A stretch of DNA of 64,000 nt. It comes from Takakia lepidozioides. Lineage: Eukaryota > Streptophyta > Takakiopsida > Takakiales > Takakiaceae. Shown here in pieces: positions 23,801 through 35,084 of the stretch (positions are counted from its first letter, which is position 1; every line of letters starts with the position of its first letter). A model generated the notes under the pieces. That model searched no databases. It had not been told where the DNA came from and saw nothing but the letters and a program-made list of their open reading frames with translations. The stretch covers positions 30,254,001 through 30,318,000 of the forward strand of contig CM060731.1 of the NCBI GenBank assembly GCA_030704615.1, read 5' to 3'. Both the position numbers and the translations under genes were made by a program.

Positions 23801-25100
23801 CTGCAGACTCAAGTAGAGGACCTAACTTCAGATATCGACAAAAGAGTCTATATACCTGAGGAACAGCTAATGGCTTCTTTACAAGCCAGAACTTTGGCTT
23901 TTCAATCTTCTTCACAGCAGGTGCAGGAGATGCCAATGATACAAGAGCCAGTGCCATCAACACCACAACAAGTCACTGTGCCAGTAGCTGACCCTGTTGT
24001 TACTACAGCCACACCACAGCCACCACAGCCTGACGGTATGGGGCAATGCTGCTTTTAACCCACCTAAAACTCCAGCTGCAAGGGAGTACAGTAGGGCTAT
24101 GATTATGCCCTTCAACCAAATTCCCATTGTGTTGGATTTGGTTTGGAAAGAATTTAGTCCTCCGCAGTCATTCGCACATTACTATCAAATCATGCGCATA
24201 TGGCTGCCAGTGGCAACTAGGACTAAAGTTCTTCCGAACAATCGACCAATTGAGGATCATCACTTTGCACAGTACTGGCATGAGGCAGGTACCATGTTGA
24301 AGGAATTAATTGCTTTCCAAGTTGTCCATGGATTCATTTATACCAAGACCAAGGAGGTAGCAAGTATTGTCATGGGATGCGGGTTATACTACGCTGCTTG
24401 TTTTCTGGTACGTTATCACATTGAGCAGCACAAGATGCAATCGCGCTTTCTGAGTTATTCCAGTGGGGATCATTGGGTCTTACCTTCAGTGCCACCTCAT
24501 ATGTACCTATATGAGGCAAAAGTTATGATACAAAAGGATTCTCAAATTCGTTCATGGTTTCATGCGGCCTGGAACAATTTGTCCAACACAGAAATTCGGC
24601 ATTGATGATATTTTCTATAAGGGACATGTGGCATGGAAATACTTGCACAATTCCAAGTCATTGGTACCCCACTCACCTGGACAGAAAAGGAGCTCAGGGT
24701 CTTCACCAATTTTGCCATTCAGCGTTTACAGCAAGTTTTAAATATAAACTTCCAGACATGGTAGGACAACATTGTATGCCCCAGAGGATTCCACAAAAAG
24801 TTCGACAATTAAAACACCTGAGAGGCGATGAGGATTCTGATACAACTGTTTCTTCAGCGGACTCTTTTGACATGGGAGAAGACTATGCAATTCAGATGGC
24901 AGAAAAGAAGCGACGGGGGTCTCCTATGCCTGAAAGGTTACCTCGATATCAGCCTCCAGAGGGCCTCACATATCCAGGTAGTGTTCAATCATCTCCGTCA
25001 ACCAGTGACAGACCTCGGGCTCGTACACACAGTCCGCCACGAAACTCTCAACGTCAGAAAGGTGCTCGCTCACAAAGGTTTGCTAATCCCAATCAGTAAA
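20880..25100 (+). pseudogene. Extra coding region of inner gypsy, function unknown
   Basis: About 4.2 kb of protein-like sequence broken into at least seven frames, all plus strand. Pieces in order: FEAMEELTDYTLAILLTQWH (about 21330); GLIPEGSFFKTQGYACTKAV...EEVEWADIMYNTLVEEMKRL (21855-22250); an acidic part (22250-22600); coiled coils (22930-23160 and 23294-23900, rich in Glu, Gln, Leu); a Pro/Thr linker; a globular domain (NQIPIVLDLVWKEFSPPQSF...YYAACFLVRYHIEQHK, 24058-24600); and a basic, Ser/Arg-rich tail (24830-25099). The EEVEWADIMYNTLVEEM block resembles a module I associate with 'putative plant transposon protein' ORFs, but I cannot confirm it. Position after integrase recalls the env-like ORF of Athila; no signal peptide or clear membrane helix is visible. 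Confidence 0.5.
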
Positions 25101-25240
25101 CCGTGAGGACACGGCTTTTTGAGAGGGAAAGGATAATGTTAGAGGACTGTCTGGGACTTAGACACTTATACGGGATCTGTGGGGTACCCTTAATTTTTGC
25201 ACAGACTGAGACCAACAGGAGCCTTAGGGGTGACAGCAGC

Positions 25241-25255
25241 GCACTTTAGGGGGGG
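25241..25255 (+). promoter_or_regulatory. Polypurine tract of inner gypsy
   Basis: TTTAGGGGGGG sits immediately before the right LTR, where plus-strand DNA synthesis would be primed. Its orientation agrees with gag-pol. Confidence 0.65.
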
Positions 25256-26175
25256 TTACACAGCCCGTCACAGCCAACACAGCCCGACACAGCCAGACAC
25301 AGTCAACACAGCCCGACACAGCCCATCACAGCCAACACAGCCCGTCACAGCCGACACAGCCACATAGCTAGTCACAGCCCGACACAGCCAAACACAGTCG
25401 CACAGCCAGCCACAGCCCGACACAGCCGGTCACAGCCCGTCACAGTTTCACACAGCCAGTCACAGCTTGACACAGCTGTCACGACCATAGGGAACGGATA
25501 GCAGGACAGGGAACGACTATGGGGAACAACACATGCGAATGGAACATGTTAGTTCACGGACGACGGTTAGTGAGGGAAACGGTTAGAACAACGGGTAGGA
25601 AGATAAAGCGAGGAGCAAGGACTGAAAGGAGGATGATTCTTGGAGCACTTCGGGGGGGAATCACTGCTGGAAGGAGTGGGATGAGCACTTCTTGGGAAAG
25701 ACTTCGGACATCACTGAGGGAAAGGAGGAGAGAGCGTATCTCTAAGCAGAAAGATGGAGAGCACGGAGTAGGAGGAGGATCTGTTGATGCTTAATGAATG
25801 CAGGCAGTAGAATTGTAATGTAGAACAGATTAGAGACTCCATGGCTTCAGCCTGATACTTGATAGATATTAATATGATACACACTTCATACTCACACTGT
25901 GTAGAGAGATCTGAGTGAAGCTGTGGAATGAATGGATGAGTTGATGGAATCCGATAAATTGATGAAGCAAACTGATACTTAATTACCAGCAGTAAGGTAA
26001 CTAGCTAACATGAATGCGGGAAGGAAAACAAATAGGAAACACCCCCATGATACACTAGCTGTAGGTCATGACTGATTGTTCTGGGCGGGCTGAGTACTTA
26101 GAGATTTCCAACTCTTCTATCTTGGAGTTTCCGCCTCAGATAGCGAAGGGATGGGTGAGTAAAAGCCGCGCGACA
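25256..26175 (+). repeat. Inner gypsy LTR, right copy (3' LTR)
   Basis: About 920 bp ending CGCGCGACA, preceded by the polypurine tract. It starts with a long CACAGCC tandem tract (25258-25480). It is inverted relative to 13331-14200. Its outer edge adjoins outer-gypsy protease sequence directly. Confidence 0.88.
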
Positions 26176-27655
26176 AGATCCACTCCATCGATCTCGCAGA
26201 TGGTGAAGTTCTCACGTCCCTCCCAACTCCCCAGTTGAAGAGGAACATCAAACGCCAACCTTGTCGCCAACTGTGGTTCTCCTTTGGCAGAACGCACCTC
26301 AATAGAGGCCCCCACGTCACTTGTCGGGAGTCCCAGCTTTTGTGCCGTTGCCGGTGTCATGAAGGAGTGCGACGCTTCTGTGTCCACCAACAACAACACA
26401 TTAGTTCTGGATATTATCCTATCCACGAACAATAACTGACTCCCTTTACGTAAGGCGCCAGTTTCCTGATACAACTCACAAGAAAATTTGCCTACCTTGC
26501 AAGTCCTTGCGACCACCGCTTCCACCAAGCGACTGATGGTATCTTCCGACAGCTCTGTGGTCGCTCGAGTCATGTTCAATTGCCGGGGCTTCGTGCATTT
26601 CTTGGCCATGTGCCTGGGCTCCCCGCAATTGAAACACACTCCATCAAAGGTTGCCTTCTGTCCGCCATAGGCCGCTCCACCCGCTTTTTCTTTCGAAGCA
26701 CCGGGTGCCGCCTTGACTTGTGATGGCCCTCCCTTCGATTTCCATGTGCCATTGTCGCCGCGTGGTTTATCCCACTTCTTTTCCGGTCGGAAGGAGTCAC
26801 CTTCCCGCCGAGTCTTCTTGTGGTTCAGCTCCGTACGGCCTTGTCTTTCACCCTAGGGACATCTGAGAAACATTCAGCCCTCTCAATTGCCTCGTTCAAA
26901 GTCTTAGGTGGCTTCTCCTCCAACTTCCGCCTGGCCCATGGGGCCAATCCCGCCACAAAGTTGAAGACCATTTCCGGTTCTGCCATGTCCGCGACTTCGA
27001 GCAAAAGCACATTGAAAGCCTGGACATATCCCCGAATGTCGTCTGTTTGCTTCAAATTCCTCATCTTGTCCCGGGCAAGCCAGGACGCGTTGAGGGGCAC
27101 AAACTGTCTCTTCATCAATTCCTTGAACCCACTCCAGTTCAAGGTTTCCAGGCTTGGACCTCGGTCGTGAAGGCGTTTCTGCCACCATTGTTGAGCATAG
27201 CCCCTCAAATAGGTGGGAGCCACTTCCACCCGATCCTCGTCACTCAACTTGGCCGCCCGGAAGTACTGCTCTAGCTCTAGGAGCCAGGTGTTGAGTGCCT
27301 TCCGATTTTGGATGCCCTCGAAGGTGCCGGGTTCCTTAGGCTTCACCTTAAACTTTGCCTTAGTAGAAGTGACATTAGCCGCCTTCAACACGTCTTTCAA
27401 CGTCCCGCCAAACTGCGCCAACAACCCTTCCCAAAAGGCTGCCGGCACGGAAGGCATCTCTTGGTTTGTCGAAGCTCTCAAGGATTCCTCGGGCTCCGAC
27501 TCCTCAGATTCCTCCCGCTCTTGAGCGGCCTCGTTTTCAGAAACATGCATCGCTTCCTCAAACGGCTGCCTCGGTGACACGTCGCCCCCATCGGGCTCAC
27601 CAGGATCATCATCTTTTGGGCCGTTCCGCTTTCGCTTCGGCTTGCCCGGCCCCAT
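26176..27655 (-). pseudogene. Outer gypsy gag and protease
   Basis: The gag frame starts at 27655 with a basic then acidic N-terminus. The capsid domain contains KEPGTFEGIQNRKALNTWLL, YLRGYAQQWW and FKELMKRQFVP, and runs to about 26825. After a frame change come a Lys-rich linker and one CX2CX4HX4C zinc knuckle, CFNCGEPRHMAKKC, with Arg where Gly usually precedes His. The protease follows (26430-26190): its active box reads LLVDTEASHSFM, so the usual D-S/T-G is D-T-E, predicted to be dead. The frame is cut at 26175 by the inner gypsy after ICEIDGVDL, losing the protease C-terminus. Confidence 0.85.
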
Positions 27656-27696
27656 GATGAGGCCAATCCCAAGGACGATCGCGTACTAAACTCTAA

Positions 27697-27708
27697 GCTC
27701 TGATACCA
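27697..27708 (-). promoter_or_regulatory. Primer-binding site of outer gypsy
   Basis: The minus strand reads TGGTATCAGAGC two bases after the 5' LTR. This is the standard complement to the 3' end of plant initiator methionine tRNA and fixes the direction of the element. Confidence 0.95.
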
Positions 27709-27710
27709 AG

Positions 27711-28430
27711 TGTCGCGCACCTCACTTCGGTAAGCTACCCCTCAAGTCATAGTTACTCGCTTTGATGCGCGCGCCTGACTCCCAACCTGGCCGCCGGGCC
27801 AACTTGGAGCTTCGGCTGCTCACCGGGGCATAACGGTCCCCCTTTGTTCTCTCAAAGAACCCTCCACCGATTTGGAACCAATGGGAATTCCCTTTGGTAG
27901 TTGGCAGTCCGGAACAGCTCCCCACTCTTTGGTCGCTTTCCGGCTCGCTCGCTTACTCACTAGTTTTTGGTCACCAACGGGCTTGCACCGTTCTCGGGGT
28001 TACTACTCCCTATATATATTTCTGTAGCTGTGGGGTTTCACAACCAGCCATGCCATTTTATGGCGAACCACCACGAAAACCCTCGACACCCGGTGATGAG
28101 TCGCGGTGAGTCTTGGCCCACTCACCACGGCCCTTATGGACCGTGATGAGTCCCAAGACTCCCCACGACTCCCACCACGAGGTCTCCGCCCCATGGTGAG
28201 TCCTATGCCACCCCCACTAAGTCCCGCTAAACTACCACCACCCTTTGTGGAGCCACCCCCACCGCAACCCGGTGTGCGGGGCTCCACCTAGTGAGCGCCT
28301 CCGCCTCCTTGAGTGCCTTGGGCACTCAAGGGTGCTTCAGCCCCCGTACCTATCGCTGCCACTGCCCCCACCACAGGGGCAGCCCCTCATGTGTCCCGAC
28401 CCCCTGCCCTCAAGGCAAAGGGCCGCGACA
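27711..28430 (-). repeat. Outer gypsy 5' LTR
   Basis: 720 bp, TGTCGCG...CGCGACA, adjoining the primer site. About a dozen substitutions and single-base indels separate it from the 3' LTR at 8683-9403 by eye. TSD GCTTG follows at 28431-28435. Confidence 0.92.
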
Positions 28431-29246
28431 GCTTGCCATACTCGGGCTAGAAGAAACCATTCCTCGAGACAGTGCTCGATGGATTCAGGCTGGGCCAGAC
28501 ACTGATTGCAAATAGTGTTGTTAAGTTGAGTCTTAACACAGACTAGCAAAATTCTGTGAGCATAAGAAGCCTTGGATTTTGGCTGGTCTCTCTTTTTTCC
28601 AGATATCCTTCCACACTAAGTCCCAAACAGGTTGCGTGAGGCTAAGATGCCCCCATTTTTCATTCCACCTGGCCAAGAAAGATGTAGCAGGTTTCATGAG
28701 AGTGTAACCCAATTTGACTGAGTAGGCAAAGAAGGGGGATTTCTTTTCATCTTTCCAGCTCCATTCACCCGGGTCAAATTGCAAGGCATCCAGAGGAGTA
28801 AGATAAAAACCAAATCAAAGAACAATGGTATGCCCATTGCATCTCCAGCCCTGTTGGCGGTGTTGGGTTGGCATTTCTTTTGTCATCCAGCACCCTGATG
28901 GGAAACAAAAATTGCCTATGCATGTCCATAGAACCCCTAAGCTGCAAGTTGCCCTCGTAATCTGCATGAAAATCAATGCCTGAAGCCATGCTTCCCTCCA
29001 CGGATAGAACCAAGAGGACCGTGTTTCCACCATTGGTTGTGGAGGCCGTCCAGGCAGACAAAGTCCAGAGGTCTCTGTCTCTGAGCAAGGGAGGCATGTA
29101 ATCTGGCACAGCTGCAATCAATGAAGGCCAGGACCTGGCACATCTAGGGCCTACAAAATGAGAGACCTCCGTAGCAGGCAGAAAATTGATGATTCTCCCA
29201 AATACTACCTAAATGTCTGAAGCCAGATTGTTCCCAGAACGCCCAC
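28431..29246 (-). mobile_element. LINE piece: ORF2 zinc-finger (zf-RVT) region
   Basis: The minus strand, with frame changes, reads VPDYMPPLLRDRDLWTLSAW, then FAYSVKLGYTLMKPATSFL, PVWDLVWKDIWKKERPAKIQ, and LNNTICNQCLAQPESIEHCL. This is the zf-RVT module found after RT in plant L1 elements. It joins 40939 upstream (across the CACTA insertion) and 8682 downstream (across the gypsy). Confidence 0.8.
29244..29246. repeat. CACTA target-site duplication (left), CAC
   Basis: CAC here and at 40936-40938, the 3-bp size made by CACTA transposases. Confidence 0.7.
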
Positions 29247-29600
29247 CACTACAACAGATTGTGGCTTTTATGACTCCCATGGGTGCGCAGTCACGACAAA
29301 TTTGTGGCAGATATGCCATTTGCAGTCGTAAATGCCTTTTGAAGTCATAACATAGATCACGACGAAGCCGTTTATGCGACTGTATGACTCCGAACTTTGT
29401 GCAACACAGGTCAAACACCCTTTGACCAGGAATATTGCCATGGCGGATATGACTACCAGTCAGGGTCATGCCCATACTAGAATGACGTGTGCATATTGCT
29501 AGACGAACATATGACTTCATGACTGCCACTCTAATGCATTCTGCCAGATCATCACATGTCGTGATGACATGGAGAGTCTGTGATATGGAACAACTTATGA
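29247..29600. repeat. CACTA left terminal and subterminal region
   Basis: CACTA terminus followed by repeated ATGACT/AGTCAT and GTCGTGA-type words (for example near 29270, 29330, 29380, 29440, 29510). Similar words occur just inside the right end (40850-40930: GTCATAACATAGA also at 29345). These are candidate binding sites for the TNPA-like protein. Confidence 0.6.
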
Positions 29601-30920
29601 GGTGTCTACATATGATTGGTTAAGTGGTTTTGATATTGTGGTGCGGGGGATGCAAGTGAAGGGAACGGTTGCACACGAAGCAGATTAGTAGGCCGTTTGC
29701 GCTTTGTGGAGAAGAATGGAACGTGAAGCCAACATGCTAGAGAGGCGATCTGGAACCGCATCTGTTTGTGACGTTACGTTCAAATGGCGATGTGCATTTT
29801 AGTGTTTGTTGATCGCGGACAACATCAAAAGCAAGCCTCATACTGCGGAATGACAGACGAACAAATGATGCATTCAGGGGATAGGCAAATTCATGCAAAT
29901 CATAGATTTCACTCATGACAGTGATGCAAAACATTGCTAAACAAAAGTCTTTGACCAATGACCAAGAACACCAACAAAATATGAAATCCAAGACACTCTA
30001 ACATATTGCCTTGTGCAATCTGCGCTGTATCAGGCCGTTTAGCTCCACGCCGTGTGGTACTGGAATAGAAGCTTCGCAATACGGGCTGTTCCGATCCACC
30101 CACTTTGCCATGGGGGGGTGTTCTAAGAATGGGAGAGCCCATGAAGAAAGCTTCTTGTATGATAAAACAACTGAGATAACAGCTCATGTTCTTCTCTCTA
30201 ATGTACATATCCCCAATGACCTGCCCCAAGCTAGAACAGCAGCAGGATGACATCAGGGAATAATGATGTGGTGCAAGGCATGGAACACCTGCAGGGCACC
30301 AGCAGTGTAGTGCTGAATGTACTACACCCTGCTCGAGCCATTCACAGATGGGGGACTGTACAAGTGAGTCAGATGGTGTTAGCTGGGGCATGAGAGAAAC
30401 TGCCCATAAAATGCATCTACGCAAAGAACCCATTCAACCAGCCAGAGCATCATCTATGCGGATTGCCGGATTCTTTTGGGGAAAAATGCAAACATGATAA
30501 GTAGGGACCAAGCTTAAAAGCACTCCACTGGTATTCAATGGTCCATAAACACGAGCCTGCCCAATATAAGACCCACAAAATCACTGGGGCAATTATGTAA
30601 TGTAAACAGGAAGGCACATGCACTTTGTCAACAATGTACCCAAAGGCAGAACTGATGTGTAAATCTGCACGCCGTTCCAAAGTCTATAGTGACATAAATG
30701 TCATGTCACGTTGCCAGACAGACACGCCATGTAAGTTGGACACCTCCAACACCCTGCTACAAGGACACCCCCAAGGGCAACCCTTAGTGCCAGTCTTATG
30801 AATCCCACATTATTCATGAATCAACCAGGATTACATATTGAATTTTGCCCAATACCACCCTTCATATACTTGAGATAGAGAAAGGCAGTTGGGGGGGAAA
30901 GTCGTACCTCATTCTAGGTA
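29601..30920. other. CACTA noncoding interior
   Basis: 1.3 kb between the left subterminal region and the end of the transposase gene. Open frames up to 174 codons exist on the minus strand but show no recognisable domain. Confidence 0.4.
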
Positions 30921-33900
30921 CTAGTACACATCCACATCAACCAACTCCTCATCACTGGACTCTGAATCTCCATCGCAACTGTCCTCCGTGGGACATGGAT
31001 GTGCTTCCTCAGATCGCATGTCTCTGTAAAGTGAAGCAACCTCTTCAGGTGTCACTTGGATGGTCTGGCCCACCCTGTCAGCAGCAACATTCGTCTCTTC
31101 AATGTGATTGGGGGCTAAGAGGCCTGATACACTTGCAATATCATCGTTGCAAATGCTCACATCACAAACAGCCCTGCGTGACCTGGGGTTTTTTTCCAGC
31201 ACCACGTTCCATCTCGGTTCATTCACACACTCAGAGAAAAAAACTTGCTCGACCTGTGATGGGAGCACAAAAGGCTGTTCAAGTGGAGGCAACAAGTGGG
31301 AGAAATTCACAAATGTGAAGCCAGAGTCATCCTGCTTCATTGACACAGGCTGAGAGCCCACACGTCGTGCACGCACCCATGAACACAATAGCACCGTGGT
31401 GTGTGTGGAGCCATAATCCAATTCTAAAATCTCCTTTATGACACCCACATACCGTACGCTTTCCACCACCTGCTCACCTGAAATGCAAGTACAGTCATGC
31501 TGGAAAACAGTAGAGACCCCCGAGTCATATGTCACAAAGGGGCTGTTGAGTCCATCTGAAGTAACCCTGAAGTGGTTTCCATAAGCCGACATGCTCTTGT
31601 ATGATGTTGCGATTAATGATGGGGGTTTGGACATGTCCAACAATTCCTTGCAGGCTGAATCAGTAGCATGGTTGGCAACACTTGACACATGCTGGCGGAC
31701 TGCTTTTACCAGCCATTCTGCAAAGTGAGGGAGAGCACGGATCCTGTTCTGGTTAGCAGCATTTTCAGTCTCCAACCTGGATTTCTCCACCTCATAGGTC
31801 CTGCCAACACACGCACAACCACATCAATTTATCTAGTGCAACCCCTGCAGCCGATGGAAGAACTACTGCACACATACCTATACAAAGCATACCCATGCAT
31901 AGCAGGTACCAGAAGCTGTGACATACACTCACGTTTGCCACTTCCCCAACATAATGCTCAAACTGGGATGGTTGTGAATGACGTAGTCGTGGACAAGCTG
32001 CAACAATTCGACGGTCAACCTGCGTGGTCGACCAACTCCTTCCAACACCCAGCCCGACACTGATTCCTCCTCTCCTGCATCCCACACTCTCCGCCTAGTA
32101 GCATCAACAGAAGACAAGTACTCTGTACAAAATCCCAATGCCTCGTCAATCACGTAGCCCTCCGCCATACTGCCCTCAGGCTTCGCCAAGTTTCGCACAT
32201 ACCCTTTAAAATCCTTCATTGCTCTCTCCACCGGGTACATCCATCGAGAAGCTACAGGTCCACACAAATCCAGCTCATCCACCAAGTGGATAAGTAAATG
32301 TGTCATACCATCAAAAAATGAGGGTGGGAACTCTTTCTCCAGAAGACAAAGAGTCACTGCCACCTCCTTCTTCAATTCCTCATGTTCGGTGGGATCAATC
32401 AATTTTGCACAAAGCTTGCGAAACACACGAGACACTCTTAGTATGGCATTGCGAACCCCAGGCGCCATCAACCCACGTAGAGCAAGTGGGAGGATCTGTT
32501 GCATTAGCACGTGATAATCATGTGACTTCAATTGGCTCAACTTTTGTTTGACCACATGTTTTTTGAAAGCAGAGGCATAGCCAGTGGGTACTTTCAGATT
32601 CGTGATAATCTCCAGGAACACCCGCTGCTCTGGTTTTGTGAGCACATATGGCGCATCAGGCATTACCAATGTATCCACTCTGGTGGGATGGCGTCGTAAC
32701 CAAAGAGGCTTTCGAATGCCTTGCAATTCCAGATCGCGGTGAACTTTCATCGTGTCCTTTTCCCTGAAAAGAGTCTTCATTATGTTCTCCGTCACGTTCT
32801 TCTCGCAATGCATGGTATCAAAAGTGTGGCGGATGATAAGATGCTGCACCATGTGGTCTAACAAATTAGGCACATTGCAATGTAGTCATGAATGATGTTG
32901 CACAGGTTCAGTAAACAAACAATCATGCACAATGAAAACCAATGCACTGTTATGTTCCCAAAACACAGGTGTGGTAATCGCACCTCCCAGTAAGGCAAGT
33001 CAAACAGAATGGACAATCGTTTTACGCCATGGAGCTTGGAGGGATCGTTCTGTGCGCCTACAGTCCCACCATCATCAATCCATTGTTTGTAATGTCGTGC
33101 ACGCTCCTTGATTTCGGTGGCTGTCACTGTATGTGGAGCAGGTCTCATGTCTCGCGCCCCATTAAAAAGTCTGGATCTTCTATAGGCATGATTGTGGGGA
33201 AGATACCGTCGATGCCCCTGGAATATCAATTTCTTGCAAGCTGGGGAATATCTGGAATCGACTTGAGGTCCACATGCTGGACAAGCAGAGTACCCTTGGT
33301 GAACCTGACCTGATACCAAGCCATAGGCGGGGAAGTCATGTATGGACCACATGAGGACTGCACGCATGGTAAAAGCCCGCTCTCCTTCAATGGCTGCCAC
33401 ATCCACGGCTGCAACTCCCACCCACAATATCGTTAGCTCCTCCACTAGTGGTTGCAGGTAAACATCCACATTTTCACTTGTCACAGATTCCTTTCCAGGA
33501 ATGAGGAGTGTTAACATGACAAAAAATTTCTTCGTTACCAACCATGGAGGTAGATTATAATTGAGCACCATGATGGGCCAGGTGAACCAACTCGCGCATT
33601 TTGTGCCATAAGGATTGACCCCATCCAGTGCCAATCCAAGACGCAGATTTCTTGGATTTGAAGCAAAATCCGGCCATGTGTTGTCAATATGGCACTGAGC
33701 CTTACTGTCTGCAGCATGCCAGACCATGCCATCTGCACTTCTATGATTGTTGTGCCACTTCATGAGCTCTGCCAGCGTCTTAACTCGGAACATCCATTTC
33801 AATCTAGGTATGAGAGGAAAGTATCGCAGCACTTCTTGGGCATCTTCCCACGGTCGTCCATGTATCGAGGACTGTGGCACTTGGGGCAATTTGCAGCCTT

Positions 33901-34485
33901 TTCCAGGTCTCCACGAAACAATACACATCCACGCTCACAGGCATGGATCTGTTTGTATCCTAGACCCATCATGGCGATCATATTTTTGGCCTCATACTGC
34001 GATTTGGGCAAGGTGTTTTGTTTGGGCAAAATCTCCAGCCTCAACAATGAAAATAACTCATCCACAAATGCGTTGGTACATCTGTGAGTGGCGCAAGAAT
34101 TGAGCAACATCAATGTGGGAGTCAATCGGCTATGAACGCTCCCATCGTATAAGGGGATTTGGGACTCTCGCATGAGTTTTTCATGGTGAAGATCATTTGG
34201 TGCGCCTGCTTCTTCTCCGCCCATATTTTCCCCATCAGGCATTTCAGAGGGATTTGCGCCATTCTCAACAGCCTCATCATTGTCCAAGTGAAGGGCATTT
34301 GGGGCAGGTGTGGGATTCTCCCGGAGGGTATCTGATATTTCAAATGCATCTTGCACAGCACGGGCAATCTGGCCCCATAGCCCATTGCCGTCTTGTCCCT
34401 CCAAATTGACGTCGTTTGCAACACTCTCTACACTACATTCAGCCTCCACTTCAGAGTCGGATGTAATGTAGCCCTGTGAACGCAA
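30921..34485 (-). pseudogene. CACTA TNPD-type transposase
   Basis: This is the cut-and-paste transposase of En/Spm elements. The first visible exon begins near 34475 after TTCACAG: an acidic N-terminus, then LNSCATHRCTNAFVDELFSL and CPKCHSPRY. A one-base loss near 33840 shifts to VLRYFPLIPRLKWMF...LRLGLALDGVNPYG, which holds the LALDG aspartate box of Transposase_21, to LPYWE at 32984. A GT-AG intron (32858-32983) follows, then HTFDTMHCEKNVTENI, the DUF4218-like domain (LMAPGVRNAIL, EFPPSFFDGMTHLLIHL, RWMYPVERAMKDFKGY). A second frameshift lies near 31970, then an intron to 31790. The DUF4216-like domain follows (HFRVTSDG, YDSGVSTV, YVGVIKEILELDY), with an acidic tail ending at 30921. Only two frameshifts separate it from an intact gene. 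Confidence 0.85.
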
Positions 34486-35084
34486 ATGAAAATCAGAAAT
34501 TGGGATACGATGAACATGCTTTTTTCAAAACTCCCAGACTCTGAAATTTCATTTAAACACTGTCATGTAAGCAAACACAATACGTAGAATTGCACTAGTT
34601 CAATAGAGGTGAATGCTGCAAGTCTCCCCCGCACTTGCGAATCAGGAGACGAAATTGGTCGGCCACAGTCTTCATTTCGAAACAACTTGTGGAGCTCACA
34701 CACAAAGACAAATGAAAACTACTCTCATATAATACGGCAAAGTAGGAACACAGTTCGAATCGAAAAACAAAACAAACATACCCTTTGTGATAGAAATTGA
34801 CATCCCCACATACAGACAGCTATCTTCACATACCGACAAAGTGAAAGCTCTCAACAAATATGCCCAAGTGGGCAGTGCGTTGAAGGCATGACACATGGCA
34901 ACAAACTACCAAAAGCCCAAAATGCGGCCAACCTTCCGACATGGCAGTCAACAGCGACCATGTAGTCATGACCCTCACTACATGACTCCAGTACAACCAA
35001 TGGAAGAACACCACGTAGTTGAAATGTCCATGATCCGCGGTCATGAAGTCATGGACATGACTACTCTGACGCACTACCAACTAC
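34486..35084. promoter_or_regulatory. Divergent promoter region of the CACTA genes
   Basis: 600 bp between the diverging transposase and TNPA-like genes. Two related copies of an about 50-bp unit lie at 34979-35034 and 35102-35153 (CATGACTCCA, then AACGGAAGAAC-type, then ACGTAGTT), with inverted GTCATG/CATGAC words. It probably also holds the transposase 5' exon; no TATA box was assigned. Confidence 0.4.

Larger units (their letters stand above)
12851..26175 (+). mobile_element. TAT/Athila-like gypsy, rearranged (inner gypsy)
   Basis: A plus-strand gag-pol (14220-20329) is followed by a 500-base gap, an extra coding region (20880-25100), a purine tract (25245-25255) and an LTR. Its lineage features are a protease DGGSGVN box, an RT VFLDDF box, and an extra coding region after integrase. 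The flanking LTR copies are inverted rather than direct, and the left one leads into a primer site pointing away from gag. No matching target duplication exists (CCAAA versus AGATC). It lies inside the outer gypsy, so it is younger than that insertion. Confidence 0.7.
8683..28430 (-). mobile_element. Chromovirus Ty3/gypsy element (outer gypsy)
   Basis: LTRs of 721 and 720 bp, both starting TGTCGCG and ending CGCGACA, bound the element. Perfect 5-bp duplications GCTTG lie at 8678-8682 and 28431-28435. A primer site complementary to initiator Met tRNA adjoins the right LTR, so transcription runs right to left. Gag and protease lie at 26176-27655; pol, from mid-RT to the chromodomain, at 10243-12850. 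About 13.3 kb of a second gypsy has been inserted between protease and RT, and the protease end plus the start of RT are lost. The LTRs differ at roughly a dozen sites by eye (about 98% identity), so the insertion is young. Confidence 0.9.

Noticed and set aside
30011-30433. A 174-codon minus-strand frame in the CACTA left arm
   Set aside because: No motif, compositionally odd, and it lies beyond the transposase stop.
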